The notes under the pieces: model-generated
What the model was told of the DNA's origin: nothing
The model's database searches: none
The model's input: the letters and a program-made list of their open reading frames with translations, nothing else
Part shown: positions 1 through 8,484 of the stretch, piece after piece
Numbering within the stretch: position 1 is the stretch's first letter
How the letters are laid out: each line of letters opens with the position of its first letter
Translations under genes and position numbers: made by a program
Assembly: GCF_008367235.1 (NCBI RefSeq)
Contig: NZ_VTZS01000001.1
Coordinates: 186,001-250,000 of the forward strand
Direction: 5' to 3'
Length of the DNA: 64,000 bases
From: Pareuzebyella sediminis
Lineage (GTDB): Bacteria > Bacteroidota > Bacteroidia > Flavobacteriales > Flavobacteriaceae

Positions 1-506
1 GCGCCGAGAATATGACCATTATATCGGAATCGAAACCGAACGTTTTCCGACAAAGGATTCCAAGTATCTCTTTCTCTTTGAACGAAAAGGTCAATGGCGC
101 GCTCGGCTTCCTTGATGGTATAAAAAGGGAGGGCAGGGGAGTGTTTCGAATATCCCTCTGCGTTGGCGCTTTTAGCCTCCTCCTCATGAATCTTACCACT
201 ATCCCTAAGAATGATCGAGGTAATCGATAGCGTGGGGGCGGTACCCATTATTTTTCCTTGGAACCCCTCTTTGACCAGTTTGGGCAAGTATCCTGTATGG
301 TCTAAATGTCCATGGGTAAGAAGTACAACATCTATTTTAGAGACATCTACAGGCAAAGGTTGCCAATTCATCAGGCGTAAATTCTTTAAGCCTTGGAACA
401 TGCCGCAGTCGACCAGCATATTTTGCTGAGAAGTCTCTATGAGGAATTTTGACCCTGTAACGGTGCCTGCGCCTCCTAAGAAATGAATTTTAACCTTGTT
501 CATCAT
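1..506 (-). CDS. MBL-fold metallo-hydrolase, beta-CASP RNase/exonuclease type (3' end beyond window)
   Basis: Reading leftward from the ATG pair at 501-506, the protein begins MMNKVKIHFLGGAGTVTGS and carries the metal-binding motif HGHLDHTGYLP near residue 66. This is the HxHxDH signature of metallo-beta-lactamase-fold hydrolases. The opening FLGGAGTVTGSKFL and the following FQG are typical of the bacterial YSH1/CPSF-like beta-CASP group that acts on RNA or DNA. About 168 codons are visible and the rest, including any beta-CASP domain, lies left of the window. The start overlaps the end of the upstream ATP-cone gene by about 14 bases, which suggests translational coupling. The family is clear; the substrate is not. 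Confidence 0.85.
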   Translation of the reverse strand, partial: MMNKVKIHFLGGAGTVTGSKFLIETSQQNMLVDCGMFQGLKNLRLMNWQPLPVDVSKIDVVLLTHGHLDHTGYLPKLVKEGFQGKIMGTAPTLSITSIILRDSGKIHEEEAKSANAEGYSKHSPALPFYTIKEAERAIDLFVQRERDTWNPLSENVRFRFRYNGHILG

Positions 507-1353
507 TAAATGAATTGGTACATAGATTTCGGGTCTCTTTCATTATTTTTTCTTTTCTTGAGTCTGAAATACCGAGATGATCGAGGTAAAACCCGTTTTT
601 TAAAAGCTGCCTGCATAGTACGATACCCCGACCTAGTAAAAACTGTTTTTCCTCCGAACTCAATACCTGAAGCACGGTTATCGGATAAAGTGCCAAACGG
701 TCGATACGATCTTTCAAGCCATTTTCTTCGGGAAAATCCCAGCTTAGCATTTCTAGCCCCATACAATTCCCATATTTGGTGGCATCGGTGGTAAATCGGG
801 TATTGGTCACTACGACCCCGGCGCCAATTTTTTTCGACGTATTTTTTTTGGCTTCCCATTCTTGTTTGACATCTTGATATCTAGAATGGATATACAAGGG
901 TATTTTCACATCACACTTCCTTCCTTCTTCCCCATGAAATTTGCATTCGATAATGCTGATGTGTCCGTCTTTTTCTGCAAAAACATCAATTTCGTGGGAA
1001 ACACAGACTCCGGGCATAATCTTGCCGACCTCGGTATGGTATCCCGAATAGTTTAAAATGGCGGCTACGAACTTTTCGAACGGAAAACCTGTTGGTCCTA
1101 ATTCATATATGGCTCTTTTTAATTTATACTTTGACGCAAAGGTCGCCTTCTTTTTTTTCAGGATAGCAAAGGCCCTATTGTAGATTTCCCTGGTAGAAAT
1201 GCCCTGATAGAGTTCATCGCGTACCACATCGACTATGTGCTGTATCAATTTCTCATCGGCGCCACTATGCCTCAGGGAAGCTCGCAACTTATCTATTGAA
1301 AATTTAGTTGTCGTTCCTGTCGATTTGACTATGTCCATTTCCTTTTCTTTCAA
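490..1353 (-). CDS. ATP-cone domain protein with Mrr-like restriction endonuclease domain
   Basis: The 287-residue protein has an N-terminal ATP-cone-like region (about residues 7-90, opening with KSTGTTTKFSIDKLRASL). A C-terminal PD-(D/E)xK nuclease-like domain follows, with E121/D123 and the later E136-C137-K138 forming the usual D...ExK arrangement. ATP-cones normally sense nucleotides in ribonucleotide reductase and NrdR. Here the domain is joined to a nuclease fold similar to Mrr or Holliday-junction resolvase-like enzymes. Its start overlaps the end of the MscS gene by 4 bases and its end overlaps the MBL nuclease gene, so the three form one tight unit. A nucleotide-responsive DNA-cleaving or DNA-binding role is inference. 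No methyltransferase partner is seen. Confidence 0.75.
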   Translation of the reverse strand: MKEKEMDIVKSTGTTTKFSIDKLRASLRHSGADEKLIQHIVDVVRDELYQGISTREIYNRAFAILKKKKATFASKYKLKRAIYELGPTGFPFEKFVAAILNYSGYHTEVGKIMPGVCVSHEIDVFAEKDGHISIIECKFHGEEGRKCDVKIPLYIHSRYQDVKQEWEAKKNTSKKIGAGVVVTNTRFTTDATKYGNCMGLEMLSWDFPEENGLKDRIDRLALYPITVLQVLSSEEKQFLLGRGIVLCRQLLKNGFYLDHLGISDSRKEKIMKETRNLCTNSFNDEQG

Positions 1354-2258
1354 GGCATTCTGTTTTTTAGATTGACGTCGACCTCGGGTATCTTAAGTAA
1401 TTGGAGGGAGGCTGAGGCTAGTACGACCTTACCTTTAGTGGCTCTGATTTTATACTCTATTTCTTCGAACAACTCGTTTTGGGTGGCTCTTCTCTTTTTG
1501 TAATCTGTAATATATCTCAAGTTTAGGGCGACCCAGTTATCGGTTACTTTAATGGCAATGGACGGTTCTATGGCAGCATTTTCTATGTAATAACGCTCTA
1601 CCATGGCCGACCATCTGGCTTTGGACGCTTTGACATAATTGGCCAGCTGGTTTTGAGCAGTTTCTATGACCAACTTTTTGGCGACATCAAGGTCGGACTG
1701 AAAGGTGATGAAAATGTTCAATTCGTCCCAAACAAAAGGAAAATCCAAGGAGTAGTTTTTGATCGGCCCTTTGAATACGAAAGCATTACTAATTTTAACG
1801 ATTCTACCGGAATAGTTGTCGGTGCTTACCCATTCACCTATTTCCATGATGGTCGTATAAATACTGTTAATATCGATGACGTCTCCTTTTATTCCATTGA
1901 TTTCGATGCGATCCCCCGGTTTGTATACACGCACAAAAAAAATGTAGAAAGACCCGGTAATGCTCAGAATTAGTTCTTGAAGCGTGAATGCAAGGCCCGC
2001 AGTAAACAAACCGATGACGATACTATAATCTCCGATATCATTGACCGTAAATGAAATCAAGAGCATTATGATTATGAGGCCATAACCTATAATTTCTACT
2101 CCTTTTTGAGCCTTATACCGTAGCGAAGAATCTTCTATGCGACTTTTCAAGACCCGCTTCAATAGTACTATGACCACCAAGATCACTACAAGCCAAATGA
2201 TCAGGATTAATATTCTGATGACCAAAGGGCTTTTCAAAAATTCAAATAGTTCGTGCAC
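1350..2258 (-). CDS. MscS-family small-conductance mechanosensitive channel
   Basis: This 302-residue membrane protein has transmembrane segments at about residues 12-33 and 54-70, followed by the pore-lining helix region (about 80-112, rich in Gly/Ala/Leu). The soluble MscS beta domain follows, with the sequence VYKPGDRIEINGIKGDVIDI near residue 110, the hallmark of the family. It would release solutes on hypo-osmotic shock. The stop overlaps the next gene by 4 bases. The position beside several universal stress protein genes fits a general stress island. Length is close to the E. coli MscS type (about 286). Confidence 0.9.
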   Translation of the reverse strand: MHELFEFLKSPLVIRILILIIWLVVILVVIVLLKRVLKSRIEDSSLRYKAQKGVEIIGYGLIIIMLLISFTVNDIGDYSIVIGLFTAGLAFTLQELILSITGSFYIFFVRVYKPGDRIEINGIKGDVIDINSIYTTIMEIGEWVSTDNYSGRIVKISNAFVFKGPIKNYSLDFPFVWDELNIFITFQSDLDVAKKLVIETAQNQLANYVKASKARWSAMVERYYIENAAIEPSIAIKVTDNWVALNLRYITDYKKRRATQNELFEEIEYKIRATKGKVVLASASLQLLKIPEVDVNLKNRMP

Positions 2259-2397
2259 TTGCTATATCATTTTAGACAACGATGGGTAGGGTTTTCTATC
2301 CTACCTTAAGATAGCTTAATACCAATAATCTTTTACCCGGACCCCCCCTTTCTTTATTGGTCTATAGACGAATGTATTTTAGCGTTGCCTGGTTTTG

Positions 2398-3234
2398 TCA
2401 ATCGGTGTAGGGTATCACCAAAAATGGTATGTTGATGTCAAAAGCGACCCTTTTTAGTACCGGCTCCCGAGTCATGCGCTCTAAAAAACTATGTTCGTAA
2501 TTCAACATAGAAAGCATATCGATTTGAAGCTCCTCTAAAAAGACATTGATTGAATTGGCTTTGTTTTTGAACCGGGGCATCCAGGTAAAAGTATGGTCAA
2601 AGGGTAATAGATATTCCATCAAGACGCTTCTGTTCATTGTTTGGTATTTATCGAGAACTTCCTCTTCATTTATATGCATTACGTAGATTTTTGAATTAAA
2701 GCGACGCGCCATATAAAGAAGGGGTTGTAACAGGCCTGCGTCATAGGCATGTCGAAAATCGGTGACAAAAGCTATTTCTTTGGGCGGAATAAAATCTACT
2801 TCCTTGGGCACTGTGAGTACCGGGCACTTTTTAACGTTGCTGATTATATCAAGCGCATTGCTCCCCATAAGTATCGCTTCAATTTCCGAACGCCCACTAT
2901 TTCCCATTACAACGAGGTCAATACTTTCCGATGCTACGACTTTAGCAGTAATGTCTACCAAGTTACCTCTTTTTGAAAGGGTTATAAAGAGGTGGTCGGC
3001 ATCATCGTCATCACGTTTTATTCGATGCAATACCTCTTCGAGCCCCTCTGATGATTCATCTTCCAACTGCTGTGAGGGCTCTTTTTTGACAGGCTGTGAG
3101 CGTAAAGGCGTAAATGAATTAAATACGTTGAGGATATAAAATGTGCACGCCTCGCCGGTCACCAATCGTGTAGCTTGATAGAGTGCGTTATAGGCATTGT
3201 TCGAAAAATCGGTGAGTGCTATTATTTTTTTCAT
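2398..3234 (-). CDS. Universal stress protein, tandem UspA domains
   Basis: The 278-residue protein contains two UspA-type domains. The first (1-145) begins MKKIIALTDFSNNAYNAL and has the ATP-loop motif GNSGRSEIEAILMGSNA followed by CPVLTVP. The second (about 148-278) is degenerate and lacks the full G-x2-G-x9-G(S/T) loop. It is the last gene of a three-gene USP operon, with 28 bases separating it from the gene upstream. Universal stress proteins of this kind bind ATP or AMP and respond to starvation, redox and energy stress. The operon promoter lies upstream of the gene ending at 4985. Confidence 0.9.
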   Translation of the reverse strand: MKKIIALTDFSNNAYNALYQATRLVTGEACTFYILNVFNSFTPLRSQPVKKEPSQQLEDESSEGLEEVLHRIKRDDDDADHLFITLSKRGNLVDITAKVVASESIDLVVMGNSGRSEIEAILMGSNALDIISNVKKCPVLTVPKEVDFIPPKEIAFVTDFRHAYDAGLLQPLLYMARRFNSKIYVMHINEEEVLDKYQTMNRSVLMEYLLPFDHTFTWMPRFKNKANSINVFLEELQIDMLSMLNYEHSFLERMTREPVLKRVAFDINIPFLVIPYTD

Positions 3235-3262
3235 CTTATATTGGTGTACCTATGTCAATAAT

Positions 3263-4105
3263 TTATTCGGAATAGGGAAGTACCATAAAGGGTATATTTA
3301 CATGGAAGCCTATTTTTTTGATGATAGGCTCAATGAACAAACGTTCTAAAAATGTATGCTTGTTTTTTACCATCACCAAAAGATTCATCGGTTTTTTTAT
3401 TTGAAAGTTATTAATGGCTTCTATAACGCCTTGGTTGGGAAGATCATGAAAAAGATGCGCAATTTTTCCCAGACGATGATCTAGATTTTGTTTGTTCTTT
3501 AGTTGGGTTTCGGTCAAATCATAGCCTGATGAGGCATGAATGACTTCGATACTGCTGATATGGTTTTGTGCTATATCCAATAAACAGATCAAGGAGGTTT
3601 TCCCATAGTCTACTTCATAGTCGGTGGGGAAGAGAATCTCTTTTGGAGGTTCGTACTCAAACTTTGAAGGTACGGCAATAATGGGGCATGTCGATTTTTG
3701 CAATGTATGTACTGTATTGGTGCCCAAAAGAATCTCCTTGGCCCCCGTAGCCCCTTGGGTGGCCATCACGATTAAATCGACTTTCTCGTTCTCCGTCGTC
3801 TTGAGAATTTCATCGACCAATACGTTATAGGCAGAATGCACGATAAAGGTGTGGTTCGGATTTTCGAACTCCGCAATCAAGTTTTTTTTCAATTCCTCAA
3901 GTTGACTTGATGAGCTCTCTTGGTAAATATCGCCCAGACCTATCTGGGCGGGACTATGTAATACATATTCCGCCTGATAGATGGTAGGAATGTAGGTGTT
4001 GAGTAAATAAAAGGTGGTTTCTACATCTTTGAAAAGTTGAACGGCATATCTGATACCATTAAGAGCATTGTCTGAAAAGTCAGTGGGTAGAATGATTCGT
4101 TTCAT
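3263..4105 (-). CDS. Universal stress protein, tandem UspA domains
   Basis: This is the middle of three consecutive USP genes (280 residues). The N-terminal domain starts MKRIILPTDFSDNALNGIRYAV and carries a nucleotide-loop motif near residue 118 (ATQGATGAKEILLGTN), followed by CPIIAVPSKF. The second domain, from EILFPTDYEVDYGK, is weaker in its loop. It is separated by 40 bases from the gene upstream and 28 from the gene downstream, all in the same direction. It resembles its neighbours throughout, so the trio probably arose by tandem duplication. Confidence 0.9.
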   Translation of the reverse strand: MKRIILPTDFSDNALNGIRYAVQLFKDVETTFYLLNTYIPTIYQAEYVLHSPAQIGLGDIYQESSSSQLEELKKNLIAEFENPNHTFIVHSAYNVLVDEILKTTENEKVDLIVMATQGATGAKEILLGTNTVHTLQKSTCPIIAVPSKFEYEPPKEILFPTDYEVDYGKTSLICLLDIAQNHISSIEVIHASSGYDLTETQLKNKQNLDHRLGKIAHLFHDLPNQGVIEAINNFQIKKPMNLLVMVKNKHTFLERLFIEPIIKKIGFHVNIPFMVLPYSE

Positions 4106-4145
4106 GATACTGAATTTTATATTTCATTGATTCTATTAAAATGAT

Positions 4146-4985
4146 CTATTCATGTAACACCAAAAAGGGCACCTTCGTGCTATAGCTTATTTCCTCGACC
4201 AAAGGCCTAAAGAGTATTCTTTGAAATAAGTTAAGGTTTTTAGCGACCATGGCAATCAAGTTGATGTGGTGCATTTCGGTAAATGCCTCTAGGGCATGTG
4301 CAAGTTTTGGGCCCGTTACCAAATGAAAACTATGATTTATTCCGACCAAATAATCGTCTAGAAAGTCCTTGTTTCTTTGCTGCTCTTCGGTGAGGTTTTC
4401 ACCGTTTTTACAGAGGTGCAGAATCTGAATTGTGGCATCTTTCAAAGCGGCCATCTTTAATAGGGTATTTAATACATTAATGTCATATCCGATATGATAA
4501 TCGGTAGCAAAGGCAATTTGCTTAGGGCTGGAATATTGGGCATTCTCAGGTACGGCCAATAACGGATGCTTGATTTTGGTAATTACATCCCCGGTATTGC
4601 TACCTACTGTTACTTTTTTAAGACCCGAGGCGCCCTTTGTACCCATAATGATGAGGTCTATTTTTTTCGTCTCGAGTTCCCTTTTTACAGCGTCGGTAAA
4701 ATAATCGTATATCGCTAGGGCAACGAAGGTATGTTCGGTATTGAAAGGTAGAGCTTTAATTTTGACTATGAGTTCTTCTATTTGCTTTCTACTGCCCTTC
4801 AATAGGGTATCCTTAAAATTTTCGGAAGCGGCCTTTACCGATGTTCCCGCGCCTGAATAAGACGGTATCGGATTCACATGCAACAAGTAAAAAGTGCACC
4901 GATTTTCTTTAAGTAGTTCCAGACCATATTTTATTGCGTTCCAGGCATTCTCGGAAAAATCGGTGGGAATTAAAATTTGTTGCAT
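4146..4985 (-). CDS. Universal stress protein, tandem UspA domains (operon lead gene)
   Basis: This 279-residue two-domain USP begins MQQILIPTDFSENAWNAIKYGL. Its first-domain loop is GTKGASGLKKVTVGSNTGDV, the canonical ATP-binding G-x2-G-x9-GS arrangement. The second domain begins at QIAFATDYHIGYD. It is the first gene of the USP trio. About 57 bases upstream of its ATG is an FNR-like palindrome (5042-5055), with a TAGTTTTA -7 box (5019-5012) at the spacing shared with four other promoters in this window. This places the operon under a CRP/FNR-type activator. Confidence 0.92.
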   Translation of the reverse strand: MQQILIPTDFSENAWNAIKYGLELLKENRCTFYLLHVNPIPSYSGAGTSVKAASENFKDTLLKGSRKQIEELIVKIKALPFNTEHTFVALAIYDYFTDAVKRELETKKIDLIIMGTKGASGLKKVTVGSNTGDVITKIKHPLLAVPENAQYSSPKQIAFATDYHIGYDINVLNTLLKMAALKDATIQILHLCKNGENLTEEQQRNKDFLDDYLVGINHSFHLVTGPKLAHALEAFTEMHHINLIAMVAKNLNLFQRILFRPLVEEISYSTKVPFLVLHE

Positions 4986-5011
4986 GGCAGTAATGCTTTT
5001 GGTTACTGCCT

Positions 5012-5055
5012 TAAAACTACAGGTTACAATTTTCTAAGAAAATGATTATTGTCAT
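5012..5055 (-). promoter_or_regulatory. FNR-like class II promoter of the USP operon
   Basis: On the minus strand the palindrome ATGACAATAATCAT (5055-5042) is followed by the -7 box TAGTTTTA (5019-5012). The distance from palindrome centre to box start is 29.5 bases, which puts the centre near -41.5. The predicted start of transcription (about 5007) lies about 22 bases before the ATG at 4985. Confidence 0.75.
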
Positions 5056-5154
5056 ATTACTACGGTCTGAATGAAGCGAGGAATTCGAAGTGTCCTGTTT
5101 TTATTCGAACCTTTAAGCTGATGAGAAAAACCAAGTTGAGCGTCGCTATTGTGA

Positions 5155-6210
5155 TTATTTGATGCTTTTGAGTTTGGCGGCATCTATGATGCGAATATTT
5201 CTATCCTTGATATCGATAAGACCTTCTTTTTTAAAACTGGAAAGTGTCCGAATAAGGGTTTCGGTCGCCATTCCTGCAACACTGGCAAGGTCGCTTCGAA
5301 GAATATGTAGTTTACCATCGATTCCTTGGTCTAATTTCTCTGCAAACTTCAAAATGGTCCGGGCCGTTCTCTTCCGTACGGAACCATAAGCCATTTCGAC
5401 CAATTGCTCTTTTACTTCAGATAGGTTTTCCGTAAAAAGCTGAATGAAATCAAATGCTAGTTCGGGATTGTTTTCAAGGATGGGCTTAAGCTCAGTTTTT
5501 GGGATACTCGTTAATCGGGTTTTTTCTATTGCGGTGGCCTGTTCTCGATAGCTCTCGTTTTTTGTGAAATCGCTAAAGCCGAAAAAATCGTTGGTTTTGT
5601 AGAGACCCGTTATGAGTTCTTTGCCCTTTTCATCGAGTCTATGCGTTTTCACAACCCCACTGATAATTAAATATATCAAAGTGCAGTGGATACCTTCCCG
5701 GTATATGGTTTCGCCATTTTCGAACTGTGAAATTTTGCCGTGCTCCTTCATGTATAGTATAAACTCCTGCAACGAACGCAAGCAAACTGATGAAGTAGCA
5801 TGGGAAGTCTTTGAAATGTCCCGATCCTTAAGAATAGCGGATCGGGCCATTCGACTCTCTATGGCACCAATAAGCTCGTTTTCCGTAAAGGGCTTCGTTA
5901 AATAGTCATCTGCACCTTCCTGCATTCCTTTTCTTACATCTTGATACTCCGTTTTGGCAGAAAGGAAAATGAAGGGAATATCGCGAGTGCTTTCCTCCTC
6001 TGCAAGAGCTCTCAGTACACCATACCCATCAAGTTCAGGCATCATAATATCACAAATGATTACGTCGGGCAAACATTCAATGGCTGCCGAAACTCCTTTT
6101 TTTCCATTGGAAGCAGTCTTTACCACGTAGCCCGATAGTTCTAAAAGTTCTGCGGTGTTTGCCCTAAGCACACCATCATCTTCAATAAGCAAAACACTCT
6201 TCATAGTCAT
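5155..6210 (-). CDS. Response regulator fused to CRP/FNR-type transcription factor
   Basis: The 351-residue protein joins an N-terminal receiver domain (about 4-120) to a cyclic-nucleotide-binding-like beta-roll (about 148-265) and a CRP-type winged helix-turn-helix (about 275-345). Receiver features are D11/D12, phospho-acceptor D54 (IICDIMMPELDG), S84 and K106. The recognition helix TETLIRTL has E317 and R321, the Glu and Arg that contact TGA..TCA half-sites in CRP/FNR proteins. FNR-type iron-sulphur cysteines are absent, so the signal probably arrives by phosphorylation. It lies 31 bases downstream of the LOV histidine kinase gene, its likely partner. Five promoters nearby carry matching ATGAY-N4-RTCAT sites. 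Confidence 0.9.
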   Translation of the reverse strand: MTMKSVLLIEDDGVLRANTAELLELSGYVVKTASNGKKGVSAAIECLPDVIICDIMMPELDGYGVLRALAEEESTRDIPFIFLSAKTEYQDVRKGMQEGADDYLTKPFTENELIGAIESRMARSAILKDRDISKTSHATSSVCLRSLQEFILYMKEHGKISQFENGETIYREGIHCTLIYLIISGVVKTHRLDEKGKELITGLYKTNDFFGFSDFTKNESYREQATAIEKTRLTSIPKTELKPILENNPELAFDFIQLFTENLSEVKEQLVEMAYGSVRKRTARTILKFAEKLDQGIDGKLHILRSDLASVAGMATETLIRTLSSFKKEGLIDIKDRNIRIIDAAKLKSIK

Positions 6211-6241
6211 AGATAGTTACTTCCTTGAATAAGGCAAAACC

Positions 6242-8140
6242 TTAAGGCACCTCATTCGATTTCTTTTTTATGGGTAGTTCTAGCGTAAATGTACTCCCTT
6301 TGTGTTCAACGCTGGTAAAGGAAACACGACCACCCAGGTTTTCAACATGATTTTTGACAATGTTGAGACCAATACCGGTACCCTGACTGGTCAATACGTT
6401 TTCGGCCCTGAAATATCTTTTAAAAATATGTTTTTGGTCCTCCAAAGGAATCCCGATTCCCTGATCCACGACGTGAAAGACAATTCTATTCTCGGTCAAA
6501 GCTACCTTGAGGTCGATTTCCGTATCTTCTGGGGAATATCTTATGGCATTATAAATTAGGTTATTCAGACAAAGGCTTACTACTTTTTGATCTTGAAAAA
6601 TTAAGATATCATCGATATTCTGGGGGTAGTTGATACGCTGTCCACTTTTTAACAGCATATTGGCCCCGTAAATTACCTCATTGATGATTTTGCTTAGCGA
6701 GAATTCAACAAACTTGTATACTTCCTTTCCTTCTTCTAGGCGTTCCATGGACAAAAAATCGGTGAGAATGCCATTCAGTTGGCGCACCTCTTCAATGATG
6801 GTCTTCAAATGTTTTTCGCGCTTTCCTTGATGCTCGGTACGTTCATACTTGCCTACAAGGGTCGCCGAAGTTAGAATAGCACTTAATGGAGTCTTGAATT
6901 CGTGGGAAACCATAGAAAGAAATTTTGTTTTCAAGTCATTAAGTTCTTTTTCTTTGGCCAGGGCACTTTTTAATTGCTTGGTACGTTTTTCTACTGTTTT
7001 TTCTAACTTTTCAGTATAGTTTTTTCTTTCTGAAATATCGAGGATATAAGCGACTACGACCTGCTTATTTCCCTTTTCCGATAATTGCAGGTGAACTTCG
7101 ACCGGGTACGTTGATCCGTTTTTTCTTTGGTGTAGTGTTTCGAAGTTAATTTTTTCTTTTTCACCAAGTACCAGAGGGCGTATCAGTTTTAGAAATGCGG
7201 TTTTATCGAAACGTGGCTTAAGGTCTAAAGGGGTAAGGTCTTTAAATTCAGATAGGCTGTAGCCTGTATTCTTTTGGGCGCCATAGTTCACATTGATAAA
7301 GAATAAGGAATGGGCGTCGAAAACATAGATTTCATTCAATGACGCATTGAATATTTTACCGAGGTGAATGAGTTCTTGGGCGACCGTTTTACGATAAGTA
7401 ATATCGTTTTGTATTCCTACGAAATGTGTGATTTGACCTTCTTCATCCATAATCGGATTGATAGAGACCTCGTTCCAGAAGAGGGTTCCGTCTTTCTTGT
7501 AATTTTTGATTTCGACCTGACAGCTGGTTCCGTTTTTAATGGCCTCCCTCATTCGTTTAACACCTTCTTGATTACGATCGTCTGCCTGCAAAAACCTACA
7601 ATTTCTTTGATATATTTCTTCTTCGGTATATCCCGAAAGTTCTTGAAATGCAGAATTAAAGTACACAATGGGGTTGTCCGGCTGCTGGGCGTCGGTAATG
7701 ACAATTCCATTAAGGGCAGATTCCAGAGCTGCCGTATGTATCTCATGTTTTCTTTCTATCTCTTTACGCTTCGTTATATCCCTAACCAGGGCCAATACGT
7801 AGGAGTGTCCATATAGTGAAAAGGTGTTTAGGCTAATCTGTACAGGAAATTCTTTGCCGTTTTTTTTACGGCCCAAGCGCATTTTAGTGCTTGCTGTAGT
7901 TGCTTCCGCACCTTCTTTAAAATAGGGCAGGAGGTATTCTTTATACGGTTTTCGTAGAGTCTCAGGTATCAGGATTTCAAAAAATTGCCCCCTGATCCCA
8001 TCCTTTGTATACTCGAAAATCCGTTCGGCTTGAGAGTTGGATGCCACTATCAAATAGTCATCGTTGATAACCAATATACCTTCTGAAACTGCTTCTGACA
8101 GCAGATTGAAAATATTACTGTTCTTCTCAAAAACATGCAT
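6242..8140 (-). CDS. PAS-LOV-PAS sensor histidine kinase
   Basis: The soluble 632-residue kinase has PAS1 (about 8-125), a LOV-type PAS2 (about 133-250), PAS3 (about 255-372), a coiled linker, a HisKA domain with H413 (MVSHEFKTPLSAI) and an HATPase domain (N-box NNLIYNAIRYSP, DQGIGIP, GTGIGLNIV). PAS2 has the flavin-binding LOV signature RNCRFLQ with the photoreactive cysteine at C181. Further LOV residues are N213 (NYKKDG), N223 (FWNE) and Q244 (FVGIQNDIT). In the LOV family these residues bind FMN and form a blue-light adduct. No transmembrane segment is seen. It lies directly upstream of the REC-CRP/FNR regulator gene. Photoreception is strongly suggested but not proven. Confidence 0.92.
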   Translation of the reverse strand: MHVFEKNSNIFNLLSEAVSEGILVINDDYLIVASNSQAERIFEYTKDGIRGQFFEILIPETLRKPYKEYLLPYFKEGAEATTASTKMRLGRKKNGKEFPVQISLNTFSLYGHSYVLALVRDITKRKEIERKHEIHTAALESALNGIVITDAQQPDNPIVYFNSAFQELSGYTEEEIYQRNCRFLQADDRNQEGVKRMREAIKNGTSCQVEIKNYKKDGTLFWNEVSINPIMDEEGQITHFVGIQNDITYRKTVAQELIHLGKIFNASLNEIYVFDAHSLFFINVNYGAQKNTGYSLSEFKDLTPLDLKPRFDKTAFLKLIRPLVLGEKEKINFETLHQRKNGSTYPVEVHLQLSEKGNKQVVVAYILDISERKNYTEKLEKTVEKRTKQLKSALAKEKELNDLKTKFLSMVSHEFKTPLSAILTSATLVGKYERTEHQGKREKHLKTIIEEVRQLNGILTDFLSMERLEEGKEVYKFVEFSLSKIINEVIYGANMLLKSGQRINYPQNIDDILIFQDQKVVSLCLNNLIYNAIRYSPEDTEIDLKVALTENRIVFHVVDQGIGIPLEDQKHIFKRYFRAENVLTSQGTGIGLNIVKNHVENLGGRVSFTSVEHKGSTFTLELPIKKKSNEVP

Positions 8141-8344
8141 TTTGTAAGATATTCTAGGTTAATTCCTTCTTCTTAGCATTTAACTCACTACGTAATCTTT
8201 ATTAAAAATACGGACAATAAATTAGTAATTGGTATACTTCGGACCATGTAATTCCAAAGACGTTTTAAAGATGGTAAACCTAGGCCTTTTTCAAGGCCAT
8301 TACCTAAAAATACAGGAGGGGAGAAAAAGAGTCAAGCCGAAGTT

Positions 8345-8398
8345 TGTGGGGAGGTAGCTCTTGAAAGAGCATTCTCCACAGATTGCTTTTCTCTTTTT
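8345..8398 (+). terminator. Hairpin with U-rich tail in the kinase/8485 intergenic region (possible small-RNA terminator)
   Basis: TGTGG (8345-8349) pairs with CCACA (8376-8380), and an inner GCTCT/AGAGC stem closes a TGAA loop (8357-8370). The hairpin is followed by the pyrimidine run TTTTCTCTTTTT (8387-8398). No plus-strand gene ends here, so it could terminate a short RNA or act as a boundary before the 8404 regulatory site. Confidence 0.4.
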
Positions 8399-8403
8399 CA
8401 AAC

Positions 8404-8447
8404 ATGATAAAAATCATTTTGGTGCAGTGTTTTTGCACTTAATTTTA
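8404..8447 (+). promoter_or_regulatory. FNR-like class II promoter of the 8485 gene
   Basis: The perfect palindrome ATGATAAAAATCAT (8404-8417) is centred 29.5 bases before the -7 box TAATTTTA (8440-8447). The spacing equals that of the other four FNR-like promoters in the window. No correctly spaced -7 box exists toward the kinase gene on the other side. Confidence 0.75.
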
Positions 8448-8484
8448 TGGGATAAAATCAAATGTAGATTTAAAAAATACTATC

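Noticed and set aside
8404-8417. FNR-like site acting on the LOV kinase gene (autoregulation)
   Set aside because: The correctly spaced -7 box exists only in the plus direction; the corresponding minus-strand position has no TAnnTTT element.
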